34,878 bases of DNA, taken from NCBI GenBank assembly GCA_913043815.1, contig CAJWNY010000028.1, forward strand, positions 1-34,878, given 5' to 3'. Of this stretch, positions 25,579 through 33,176 are shown piece after piece; positions within the stretch are counted from its first letter, which is position 1; each line of letters opens with the position of its first letter. The position numbers and the translations under genes were made by a program. The notes below the pieces were generated by a model. The model searched no databases. It was not told where the DNA came from and saw nothing but the letters and a program-made list of their open reading frames with translations. The stretch is from an uncultured Gammaproteobacteria bacterium. Lineage in GTDB: Bacteria; Pseudomonadota; Gammaproteobacteria; Pseudomonadales; Azotimanducaceae.

Positions 25579-27636
25579 ATGAACAAACTAGACCCACAAC
25601 GCTCGCCTATACAAGCTACCCAGTTTACTCCAAGTTCAGGACAAACCTCTGTCGCAAAAGTTGGTTTATTACAAATCACTGCTGGCATTGCGGCAATCTT
25701 AGCGATTTTGATACTAGGCTATCTATTTACCTCAAAAAGTGTCCAACTGGTTATAGACCCGCTACCCACATCAATCAGCATCAGTGGTGGCATCGCCTTA
25801 AATCTAGGCGACGTCTACCTTTTACGGGAGGGCCAATACACGTTAAACGCCCAAACTCCCTTACACGAAGAATTGAAAATTAAATTTAATGTGAGAGACG
25901 ACAAGAACCAACGACTCAGTTTTGCTTTTACCCCCCTTCCCGGGTTTCTTAAATTGGACCTCGACCCGGCCCACGCCATAATTATCATTGACGATGAAGT
26001 GATCGCCGACCCAAGCCAGCCAATCGAGTTAAGCCCGGGCGAACACATTATTGCAGCCTCAGACCCGCGCTACCTGAGCGACCAGAAAACAATAAATATT
26101 GTTGGCAAAAAACAGACGCAAAAACTCAGCATCAGCCTTAAACCCGGTTGGGCAGACATCATGGTGACCAGCTCACCAACAGGCGCTGAGATCTGGTTAG
26201 AAGACGAATACACTGAGCTGGCAACCCCTGCAACCGTTCAAGTTTTGGCGGGAGAACGTGGCATAAAAGTGCGCAAGCCCGGCTATAGAGCGTATAGCCA
26301 AAGGTTATTCGCCCAAGCAGGCCAACCCCAGACCTTAGACTTGGCCCAGCTGATTCAGGCAGACGCTCAGGTCAATATCACCTCTAACCCATCCGGTGCG
26401 GCGGCAATTGTTAACGGCGAATTTATCGGCCAAACGCCGACAGAAATTGACTTAAAATCAAATTCGAATCAGCGCATTGGTCTAATCTATCCAGGCCATG
26501 CTCGGGCGAATAGAACCCTTCGTATGAAAAAAGGCGAACTGCGAAAACTCCACGTGGATTTAAAACTACTTAAAGGCTCTGTTGCCATTGAAACCCAACC
26601 AAAAAACACCGAGGTCAGCATCAATGGCAAAATCATTGGCAGCGGCGACCAAAATTTACAATTGCCCCTTGAAGCCCAAACGGTCACGCTCTCACTTGAC
26701 GGCTATGCGGGTTTTGAAACTGTTATCAATCCTAAGGCAGGTATTACACAGTCGCTAAAAATTAAGTTACTAACTCTGGAAGAAGCACGAATAGCGGCAC
26801 TAAAACCAATCCAAGTCACATCCCAGAAACAGCGCCTAAGACTTTTCAGCGCAGACTCAGTCAACCTAGGCGCGTCACGACGAGAGCCAGGTCGGCGCGC
26901 CAACGAGACCATGCGCACCGCAACATTTGAGCGCCTGTTCTATCTCAGCGAGCATGAAGTAACCAACAAACAGTTTCGCGCTTTTGCCACGGGCCATGAC
27001 TCTGGCGATTACCAAGAAACCAATCTTGACGACAATGACCAACCAGTGGTGATGGTGAGTTGGCACGAAGCAGCCGCGTACTGCAATTGGCTGTCGAAAG
27101 AGGATGGCCTAGAGCCCTTTTACCAGATGGAATTCAGCAAAGTAGTTGATCAAAACCCCGCAGCCAAAGGCTACCGTCTGCCCACCGAGGCCGAGTGGGC
27201 ATGGAGTACGAGAAAGCTGCCACCGGAACGGAGCTCCGACGGAAAACAACTACGCTTCGCTTGGGGCAACGCCCTACCACCGCCTGAGCGATTTGGAAAT
27301 TACGCTGACCGTTCTGCAGCGAATCTTGTGGGCAGAATAATATTTGGTTACAACGACAACTACAGTGGTTCGGCGCCAGTTGGCACATTTAGAGCCAACC
27401 ACCACCAGTTGTATGACATGAGTGGTAACGTTGCCGAGTGGACGCACGATTTCTACGAAATCCCCAAACAAGATAAAGTAAAAGATTACCTAGGCCCAGT
27501 GAAGGGCGAATACCACGTAATCAAAGGCGCAAGCTGGATGCACGGAACAATTACAGAGCTGCGCTTGTCGTTCAGAGACTACGGGGTAGATGGTAGACAA
27601 GACATTGGCTTCAGGATTGCGCGTTATGCTGAATAA
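25579..27636 (+). CDS. Membrane protein with PEGA-like repeats and a SUMF1/FGE-fold domain
   Basis: 685 residues, ATG one base after the previous stop. A single helix (LLQITAGIAAILAILILGYL) is followed by about five PEGA-like beta repeats of roughly 68 residues: about 57-120, 122-188, 190-258, 261-328 and 330-398. The clearest is VNITSNPSGAAAIVNGEFIG. Residues about 415-685 form a SUMF1 (formylglycine-generating enzyme-like) domain with EVTNKQFRAF, VSWHEAAAYCNWLS, YRLPTEAEWAW, GNVAEWTHDF and GFRIARYAE. True FGE has two cysteines next to the RGGSW motif; here that site reads KGASWMHGTITELRLSFRDY, so copper-dependent formylglycine synthesis is unlikely. The domain probably binds a ligand or partner outside the cytoplasm. 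Confidence 0.85.
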   Translation: MNKLDPQRSPIQATQFTPSSGQTSVAKVGLLQITAGIAAILAILILGYLFTSKSVQLVIDPLPTSISISGGIALNLGDVYLLREGQYTLNAQTPLHEELKIKFNVRDDKNQRLSFAFTPLPGFLKLDLDPAHAIIIIDDEVIADPSQPIELSPGEHIIAASDPRYLSDQKTINIVGKKQTQKLSISLKPGWADIMVTSSPTGAEIWLEDEYTELATPATVQVLAGERGIKVRKPGYRAYSQRLFAQAGQPQTLDLAQLIQADAQVNITSNPSGAAAIVNGEFIGQTPTEIDLKSNSNQRIGLIYPGHARANRTLRMKKGELRKLHVDLKLLKGSVAIETQPKNTEVSINGKIIGSGDQNLQLPLEAQTVTLSLDGYAGFETVINPKAGITQSLKIKLLTLEEARIAALKPIQVTSQKQRLRLFSADSVNLGASRREPGRRANETMRTATFERLFYLSEHEVTNKQFRAFATGHDSGDYQETNLDDNDQPVVMVSWHEAAAYCNWLSKEDGLEPFYQMEFSKVVDQNPAAKGYRLPTEAEWAWSTRKLPPERSSDGKQLRFAWGNALPPPERFGNYADRSAANLVGRIIFGYNDNYSGSAPVGTFRANHHQLYDMSGNVAEWTHDFYEIPKQDKVKDYLGPVKGEYHVIKGASWMHGTITELRLSFRDYGVDGRQDIGFRIARYAE

Positions 27637-27697
27637 TGCCTGCCGACGAAAACTGCAAAACAAAATGCACAAGCACGAAAGCGCTCGCAATACACGG

Positions 27698-27970
27698 ATG
27701 ACCATTCTTAAAACTAGCTTTTGCCTGCTCCTAAGCAGCTTTAGCGCTTTCTTACAGGCGGAAGATTTGCCATCAACTCCGACAACAAGCACCGGGGGCG
27801 CAAGTGAAAACGTTAATCCAACATCCGCCAATACTGATGACAGCGACAAAGCAAAAAAGGCACCCGTGCTCGTTGCGCCCAAAGTAGCGAGAAGAGACCA
27901 AAAAAATGTCTTCAAACCCAGCGAAGAGATTTCTGAGGACTTCGCAGTACCCTTTCCTGTAGACATTTAA
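27698..27970 (+). CDS. Small secreted protein of unknown function
   Basis: About 90 residues from the ATG at 27698, which begins a clear signal peptide (MTILKTSFCLLLSSFSAFLQ, cleavage probably after QA). The mature part is short, Ser/Thr-rich and charged, and ends in EISEDFAVPFPVDI. Upstream in-frame ATGs at 27626 and 27665 exist; the first overlaps the previous gene but would give an odd basic leader. No family recognised. It sits between the SUMF1 protein and the proton channel and is probably periplasmic. Confidence 0.6.
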   Translation: MTILKTSFCLLLSSFSAFLQAEDLPSTPTTSTGGASENVNPTSANTDDSDKAKKAPVLVAPKVARRDQKNVFKPSEEISEDFAVPFPVDI

Positions 27971-28016
27971 TTAACTACTTAATGCAACCAAATACTGGAC
28001 AGTTGGACTAGACAAT

Positions 28017-28820
28017 ATGAAAAAGCAAATACCAACAGAGATGATCTTTCAGATCAGCGCGCTAATTATTTCGGTAATTTTGGTACACCTAATCTACCAG
28101 ACAGTCATTAGGCCAAACGCGGAAGCAGTTCTTGAAAGCAATGCTGTACAAGCTGCAATAAATAAAGATTATGTGCAGGAAAGGTCACTGTATGTGGTGG
28201 TGAAAGATTACGAACAAGAATCTTGTTTTATTATGCTGTTTTGGGCGTTGGCCATAATGGGTTTAAAAACCCGCAGCGCCCTTTCTGAACAAGACCTCTT
28301 AGAAAAAGATTTTATCAATGTACATGGCGGGATGAATATTTTACCCCAAGATGCCCGCACCTACATACGCCCCTTACAAGCATTGTCAGAAAAAGAACAA
28401 ATGGGGCTACTGCCCAGAGCGCTGAGCGCAGCGCTGAACCGTTTTGCCTCCACAGAAAACGTGCAGGATGTATCTGAAGCCGTGAAATCTGTATGTGAAA
28501 GCGAATCAGACCGCTTGGACAGCGAATTGTCTATGATCCGGTATATCGCATGGGCCATACCTTCTATTGGCTTCATCGGCACGGTCAGAGGTATTAGCGA
28601 CGCCCTAGGCCAAGCCTACAAAGCCGTGGAAGGTGATATTGCCGGTGTTACTGCAAGCTTAGGTGTTGCCTTTAATTCAACCTTCATCGCCCTGCTGATA
28701 AGTATTGTTCTAGTTTTCTTTATGCACCAACTGCAGTTGATCCAAGAGCGCCTAGTGCTAGACACTCACAATTACTGCGACAAACGCTTGCTCAGCCACC
28801 TGAGAACAAACGACAAGTAA
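28017..28820 (+). CDS. MotA/TolQ/ExbB-type proton channel protein
   Basis: 267-residue inner-membrane protein of the MotA/TolQ/ExbB superfamily, which conducts protons and powers a partner with one membrane helix. Helices lie at about 10-30, 68-84, 173-193 and 214-236. The family signature is in the last two: WAIPSIGFIGTVRGISDAL (179-197), with Thr189 at the place of the conserved threonine, and ASLGVAFNSTFIALLISIV (213-231). Between helices 2 and 3 is a cytoplasmic loop of about 90 residues. The four-helix order looks more like MotA than ExbB. ATG start; stop two bases before the next gene. The likely partners are the two vWA proteins downstream. Confidence 0.88.
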   Translation: MKKQIPTEMIFQISALIISVILVHLIYQTVIRPNAEAVLESNAVQAAINKDYVQERSLYVVVKDYEQESCFIMLFWALAIMGLKTRSALSEQDLLEKDFINVHGGMNILPQDARTYIRPLQALSEKEQMGLLPRALSAALNRFASTENVQDVSEAVKSVCESESDRLDSELSMIRYIAWAIPSIGFIGTVRGISDALGQAYKAVEGDIAGVTASLGVAFNSTFIALLISIVLVFFMHQLQLIQERLVLDTHNYCDKRLLSHLRTNDK

Positions 28821-28821
28821 T

Positions 28822-30072
28822 ATGCACTTAATAGATATCAATGACGGCGGGTTAATCTGCACAGACTACAAAGGCGAAGTAGTCTACGACCAACCAAGTA
28901 TCGCCTACTTCAACGGTAAAAGTTTGCTCTTTGGTAATGAGGCGTTGGCGAATATAAAAAGCCACCCGCAAGCCTGTGCGAGTCAATATATGGGTAGGCT
29001 GAGCGATGAAGCACTCGCCTCCCCATTAGGCGAGGCCCTCAATCACTCGGACCTAATTTTTCACCACTTAAAGAAAATGACTTCTGCCACAAACATAGAA
29101 GAATGCACGTTTCTTATTCCCGCCTATTTTTCCGACGCACAACTACAACTACTGCTAGGCATTGCCCTTGCCGCTGGGCTGACCCCCCGTGGTTTTATTA
29201 ACAGTGGGCTTGCTCATCAAACAGCAAATAATGAACCCAACTTTTACTTACTTGATATAGGCCTGCGCCAAGGGCAACTCAGCAGCGTAGCGCTCACCGA
29301 CACCATGCTTGCAAATACCTCTACCGCCAATTTTGATGGCTTGGGGTTATTCAGCATTGTGGATACTTGGCTACAAGAAATCGCTAACGTGTTCCTAGAC
29401 AGCATTCGTTTCGACCCACTGCACAGTGCCGCTACCGAGCAACAGGCTTTCGACCAGGTGCTGACATGGGTGGAGCGAGGACAACTGCCTCAGGATGCAA
29501 GAATCAGTGTAGATATTGATGGCTACAGTCGTAATGCTGAAATAAATATCAATCAACTGATCAAACAATTATCACAGCAACTAGATCAGCTGAGCCTAAC
29601 TGATGCCAATCATTTGGTCCTCACACCAAGAGCCGCAAAGATTCCAATGCTAGTGGATTTGCTTGAAAGCCGAGTAGCCAGCGTCTGTGTGTCCAACAAC
29701 ACAATTTATTTCGAGCAAGCGCAAAAACTCGCTCAAAACTTTATGCCAGGGCAAGTTGAACGGCTCAACGCCCACCCACTTTTGGATTTTGGTAACTCAA
29801 GTACACCAGCTATAACGTCCGGTAACGACCTTGATAATGCAGATATAACGGCAGAGCAAGTTGAACGAGGGCCGGCAACTCACCTGCTTGGCGACTCAGC
29901 CGCAACCGCGATTATAAACCGCACCTTTGAGGCTTTCTTGGACGAAGACGGGCTACTGCGCCCCAATGCTCAGGTCCTTGTAAATGGACAGCCCGCTAGC
30001 CAAGCAAAACTAAAACACGGTGATCAGGTGTCTTTTGCAGGCATTCGCTGGCAAGCCATTCGCGTCGAATAA
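28822..30072 (+). CDS. Degenerate Hsp70/actin-fold protein with FHA-like C-terminus
   Basis: 416 residues, no signal or membrane helix, so cytoplasmic. The first part follows the Hsp70 plan: start LIDINDGG, then FLIPAYFSDAQLQLLLGIAL and AAGLTPRGFINSGLAHQTAN (116-135, like the DnaK AGL..IINEPTAA segment), then FYLLDIGLRQGQLSSVAL. The nucleotide contacts are eroded: phosphate-1 DLGTT becomes DINDG, phosphate-2 DxGGGT becomes DIGLRQG, and the adenosine GGSSRIP becomes TPRAAKIP (268-275). ATP binding or hydrolysis is therefore doubtful. Residues about 375-416 (VLVNGQPASQ, LKHGDQVSFAGIRWQAIRVE) resemble the end of an FHA domain. It may be a scaffold at the cytoplasmic face of the channel. Confidence 0.75.
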   Translation: MHLIDINDGGLICTDYKGEVVYDQPSIAYFNGKSLLFGNEALANIKSHPQACASQYMGRLSDEALASPLGEALNHSDLIFHHLKKMTSATNIEECTFLIPAYFSDAQLQLLLGIALAAGLTPRGFINSGLAHQTANNEPNFYLLDIGLRQGQLSSVALTDTMLANTSTANFDGLGLFSIVDTWLQEIANVFLDSIRFDPLHSAATEQQAFDQVLTWVERGQLPQDARISVDIDGYSRNAEININQLIKQLSQQLDQLSLTDANHLVLTPRAAKIPMLVDLLESRVASVCVSNNTIYFEQAQKLAQNFMPGQVERLNAHPLLDFGNSSTPAITSGNDLDNADITAEQVERGPATHLLGDSAATAIINRTFEAFLDEDGLLRPNAQVLVNGQPASQAKLKHGDQVSFAGIRWQAIRVE

Positions 30073-30074
30073 AT

Positions 30075-31163
30075 ATGGCAAAAAAGCGCCCTTTCAACAT
30101 ATTCTCTCTAGCGTTTCTCGACGTAATGTCGTGCGGCTTTGGCGCAGTGATTCTAATTTTCCTCATCGTCAATCACGACGCACAGCAAAATCAGGCCATC
30201 GTTAACAAAGATCTGTTGGCAGAGGTACGCCTACTCGACTATCACGTACTCCAGGGCGAAAAGAACTTATTCGATTTAATTGAGGCCAAAAACGACAGCC
30301 AAGCCCGGCTGAGCAACGCCATTGAAAAAGCTGCTGTAATAGAAAAAAGTCTCCAAGCCCAATTGGATAGACTGCTTGAACTAGAAGCCAATTCAAGCGC
30401 CACTCAATCAGACGCCAATGAACTGAAATCAGATATAGAAAGCCGCCAAGATGACATAAAACAACTTGAAGCGCTGAAAGCCACGAACGACGGCAATCAA
30501 ATCAGAAAAGTAAAGGGCGAAGGCGACCGTCAGTATTTAACGGGTATGCGAGTGGGCGGGCGCAATGTCGTGATTGTTGTGGACAGTTCCGCCAGCATGC
30601 TTGACGAAACAATCGTCAACGTTTTGCGCAGACGAAATATGCCTGTCGAAAAACAGCTACAAGCGCCAAAATGGCAAAGAGCTATCCGCACTGTAGAGTG
30701 GCTCGCCGCGCAACTGCCACTGGATGCTGAATTTCAGTTGATGACCTTTGGAGAGGCTACCCAAACCCTGGTACCCGGTGGCTCCAACGACTGGCAGCCT
30801 ATGGCCGACGGCACACTGATCAACGCAGCCGTTAAATCTTTAAAACAACAGGTACCTAAAGGCGGCACCAATCTGGAAGGCGTTATACTGGCTATCAGAG
30901 AGCTCTCTCCTATTCCAGATAATGTCTACTTCATTACCGACGGACTGCCTACCAGAGACAACGCAGAGCCAAGAAGCGCAACCATTGACGGCAACAAGAG
31001 ACTAGAGTTGTTTAGAGCAGCAGCCGAACGATTGCCGCGACAAATTCCAGTCAATGTCATCTTATTCCCAATGGAAGGTGACCCACTGGCGGGCGCGGCG
31101 TGGTGGCAGTTGGCACGAGTTTCTGGCGGCGCATTTATTTCTCCTTCATGGGATTGGCCATAA
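30075..31163 (+). CDS. Membrane-anchored vWA protein 1 (ExbD-like N-terminus)
   Basis: 362 residues. The N-terminus is cytoplasmic, followed by a helix with FLDVMSCGFGAVILIFLI (14-31) carrying Asp16. A coiled coil of about 100 residues (about 40-140) leads to a von Willebrand A domain with a full metal site: DSSAS at 170-174, Thr265 in GGTN, and Asp289 in FITDG. Asp16 can be aligned with the transmembrane Asp of ExbD/TolR (DVMLVLLIIF pattern), so I infer that it is a stator subunit of the upstream channel. The vWA domain should lie in the periplasm and bind a divalent ion and a protein ligand. Starts 2 bases after the Hsp70-like gene. Confidence 0.85.
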   Translation: MAKKRPFNIFSLAFLDVMSCGFGAVILIFLIVNHDAQQNQAIVNKDLLAEVRLLDYHVLQGEKNLFDLIEAKNDSQARLSNAIEKAAVIEKSLQAQLDRLLELEANSSATQSDANELKSDIESRQDDIKQLEALKATNDGNQIRKVKGEGDRQYLTGMRVGGRNVVIVVDSSASMLDETIVNVLRRRNMPVEKQLQAPKWQRAIRTVEWLAAQLPLDAEFQLMTFGEATQTLVPGGSNDWQPMADGTLINAAVKSLKQQVPKGGTNLEGVILAIRELSPIPDNVYFITDGLPTRDNAEPRSATIDGNKRLELFRAAAERLPRQIPVNVILFPMEGDPLAGAAWWQLARVSGGAFISPSWDWP

Positions 31164-31342
31164 TGACTGGGAAAAAAACAGAACATATTGCCGAGCAAAT
31201 CGCAGCACAGACAAAGAAAGTGACCGCTGGACAGATTTCCCTTGAGTTGCGAGAAATTCCGTCGCCTACTTTGAGCATAACGAGGGCAGGCATTCAACAA
31301 ATAGCTTGTTTACAGGATAGTCCATCACGAGGCACGCGCTAA
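31163..31342 (+). CDS. 59-residue protein of unknown function
   Basis: The ATG at 31163 overlaps the last base of the vWA-1 stop (TAATG), and its own stop is directly followed by the ATG of vWA-2 at 31343. Such tight packing on both sides argues that it is translated. The product begins MTGKKTEHIAEQIAAQTKKV and ends DSPSRGTR; it is polar, lacks signal or helix features, and should be cytoplasmic. No family recognised. It could cap or regulate the stator genes, or be a spacer frame that survives through coupling. Confidence 0.55.
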   Translation: MTGKKTEHIAEQIAAQTKKVTAGQISLELREIPSPTLSITRAGIQQIACLQDSPSRGTR

Positions 31343-32329
31343 ATGCATAAAAGACGAGGTGTAGAAGAATTCAGCGTATCGTTCCTAGATGTCATCTGTT
31401 GTGGCTTTGGCGCGATCATTTTGCTGTTAATGCTGACCAAAACATTTCAGCCTGAGGTACTAGAGGTCAGCAGTGTGGACCTAACCGAACAGGTTCAGCA
31501 GCGCGAGTCCGCCCTATTTGAAATCAGAGGCAAAATCAGCGAATTGCGCCGGCAGATCCAACTAGAAAATAGCGACCTACAAAGCAAATTAGTAGAACTT
31601 GCAGAATTACAGACACAATTGACCAAAGTACTCGGCCGTTTTGACAACTTGGCCGAAGCAGAAAGAAAAATTTCTCTCGAAAATCAGCAGCTCGCGTCGG
31701 CAAGGCAAAGCCTAACCGATGAGATGGAACGTCTCCTAGGCCTGGATTTCAGGCGCGACTCTGGATTGGTTGGCGGCATCTCTGTTGACTCAGAATATAT
31801 AATATTTGTTATCGACACATCGGGCAGCATGCAAAGCGCAGCCTGGGGCCAAGCAGTCCAAAAAGTCAGCGAAACCCTAGCCATTTACCCCAACGTAAAA
31901 GGCATACAAGTCATGAACGACATGGGCGACTACATGTTCCCCGCCTTTGCACGTCAGTGGATAGAAGACAGCCCGAGCCGACGCAGCAACATAATTAATA
32001 CACTGCGTAGCTGGGCGCCCTTTAGCAACTCTAGCCCGGTCGAAGGCATCGAGGAGGCGGTATTGGCCTTCTATGATCCAAACAAGCGCATCAGCGTTTA
32101 CGTATTTGGCGATGACTACACCGGTAACTCTATAGAAGAAGTTGTGGAAGCCGTCGACCGAATAAATTTAGCAGACGAATCAGGCCGTCGACGAGTACGC
32201 ATACACGCTGTAGGTTTCCCGGTTTTTCTAGATCGCCCTAATGCCAGAACCTTTCGCTACGCAGCTCTAATGCGCGAACTGGCTTACCGCAATGACGGCA
32301 CATTTGTGGGACTCACCCAATATCAATGA
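31343..32329 (+). CDS. Membrane-anchored vWA protein 2 (ExbD-like N-terminus)
   Basis: 328 residues, a paralogue of the first vWA protein. The helix reads FLDVICCGFGAIILLLML (14-31), with Asp16, Cys20 and GFGA at the same numbers as in the first. A coiled coil of about 90 residues follows, then a vWA domain with DTSGS at 158-162 and FGDD at 255-258. The metal-site threonine is less clear; Ser230/Ser231 in NSSPVEG is the nearest candidate. The C-terminal part (RRRVRIHAVGFPVFLDRPNA, AYRNDGTFVGLTQYQ) is typical of periplasmic vWA proteins. Probably forms a heteromeric pair with the first vWA protein in the membrane. Confidence 0.85.
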   Translation: MHKRRGVEEFSVSFLDVICCGFGAIILLLMLTKTFQPEVLEVSSVDLTEQVQQRESALFEIRGKISELRRQIQLENSDLQSKLVELAELQTQLTKVLGRFDNLAEAERKISLENQQLASARQSLTDEMERLLGLDFRRDSGLVGGISVDSEYIIFVIDTSGSMQSAAWGQAVQKVSETLAIYPNVKGIQVMNDMGDYMFPAFARQWIEDSPSRRSNIINTLRSWAPFSNSSPVEGIEEAVLAFYDPNKRISVYVFGDDYTGNSIEEVVEAVDRINLADESGRRRVRIHAVGFPVFLDRPNARTFRYAALMRELAYRNDGTFVGLTQYQ

Positions 32330-33129
32330 GTAATAGTATGACTAAAATTATCCCCTGGTTTGAAGCGCCAGAACTGACGCAAAGTTTCATAGGCGCGAGG
32401 CTAACAGCCCATGTGTTGGTAGGATTGGCGCTTTTCACCTCAGGCTGCAGTGGCGCCCAAGTAAGTTTGGAAAACCAATTTCCAACGCCACTGCTTGAAT
32501 CCATTCCGATAACAGCGGGCGTTGTTCTGAATGAACAACTGCTGAGTTATCAACACAACGAAGAAATCCAAGGTTCCGGCAAGTTCAACATCGATATAGG
32601 TAGCGCCCAACGCAACATGTTCAGCCGATTAGGCGAAGGATTATTCAGAGAATATAGCGAACTTGGCCAACTAACCGGCGACAAAAATGTAGATGCCATT
32701 TTGCTACCCGAAATCAAGCAAATACAGATTGCCATACCCCGCCAAACACGTTCGGAATACTTTGAAGTGTGGATGCTCTACCGATTTCACTTTTACGATA
32801 ACGATGCCAATTTATTAGGCTCGTGGGACCTTCCCGCCTACGGCAAGGCGAACCAGAACGACTACCGCGGAGATGAACCTGGCTTAAAGGCAGCGGCACT
32901 TTCTGCATGCCGAGACGCCATGGCTTTTTTCAGCTTAAATTTCCAATCCGAATCCGTAGCTGCCCGCTGGGCCGCAGGCGAAAAAGGCACACCCGAAGTG
33001 GCCCGGGAAACCTCCAAAGAACCGACCTCAGAAAAAGCGATAGAACCTGCTAAAAATCCGGACACACCTCAAAAACAGAAAGCAATACACCAGGAGCAAC
33101 CCACTGCAACTGAGGCCCGGACAGAATGA
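32326..33129 (+). CDS. Predicted lipoprotein, second of the operon's 3' pair
   Basis: 267 residues. The ATG overlaps the vWA-2 stop as ATGA; a second ATG lies at 32338. A hydrophobic run (HVLVGLALFTSGC) ends in a probable lipid-modified Cys, though the -3 residue is Thr. The core (GKFNIDIGSAQRNMFSRLGE, DAILLPEIKQIQIAIPRQTR, FEVWMLYRFHFYDNDANLLG) looks like an outer-membrane-associated lipoprotein domain that I cannot name. The last 60 residues are low-complexity, rich in Lys, Glu, Pro and Thr. Its end overlaps the next frame by a few bases. Confidence 0.7.
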   Translation: MSNSMTKIIPWFEAPELTQSFIGARLTAHVLVGLALFTSGCSGAQVSLENQFPTPLLESIPITAGVVLNEQLLSYQHNEEIQGSGKFNIDIGSAQRNMFSRLGEGLFREYSELGQLTGDKNVDAILLPEIKQIQIAIPRQTRSEYFEVWMLYRFHFYDNDANLLGSWDLPAYGKANQNDYRGDEPGLKAAALSACRDAMAFFSLNFQSESVAARWAAGEKGTPEVARETSKEPTSEKAIEPAKNPDTPQKQKAIHQEQPTATEARTE

Positions 33130-33176
33130 GCATTTCTAACACACAAACGACGTATCTAAGGAAAGAGGGTACTAAA

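Noticed and set aside
28017-32329. Zorya-type anti-phage system suggested by the MotA-like protein
   Set aside because: Zorya needs a ZorB with a peptidoglycan-binding OmpA-type domain and effector genes such as ZorC, ZorD or ZorE. None is seen; the partners here are vWA proteins, and no helicase or nuclease is encoded.
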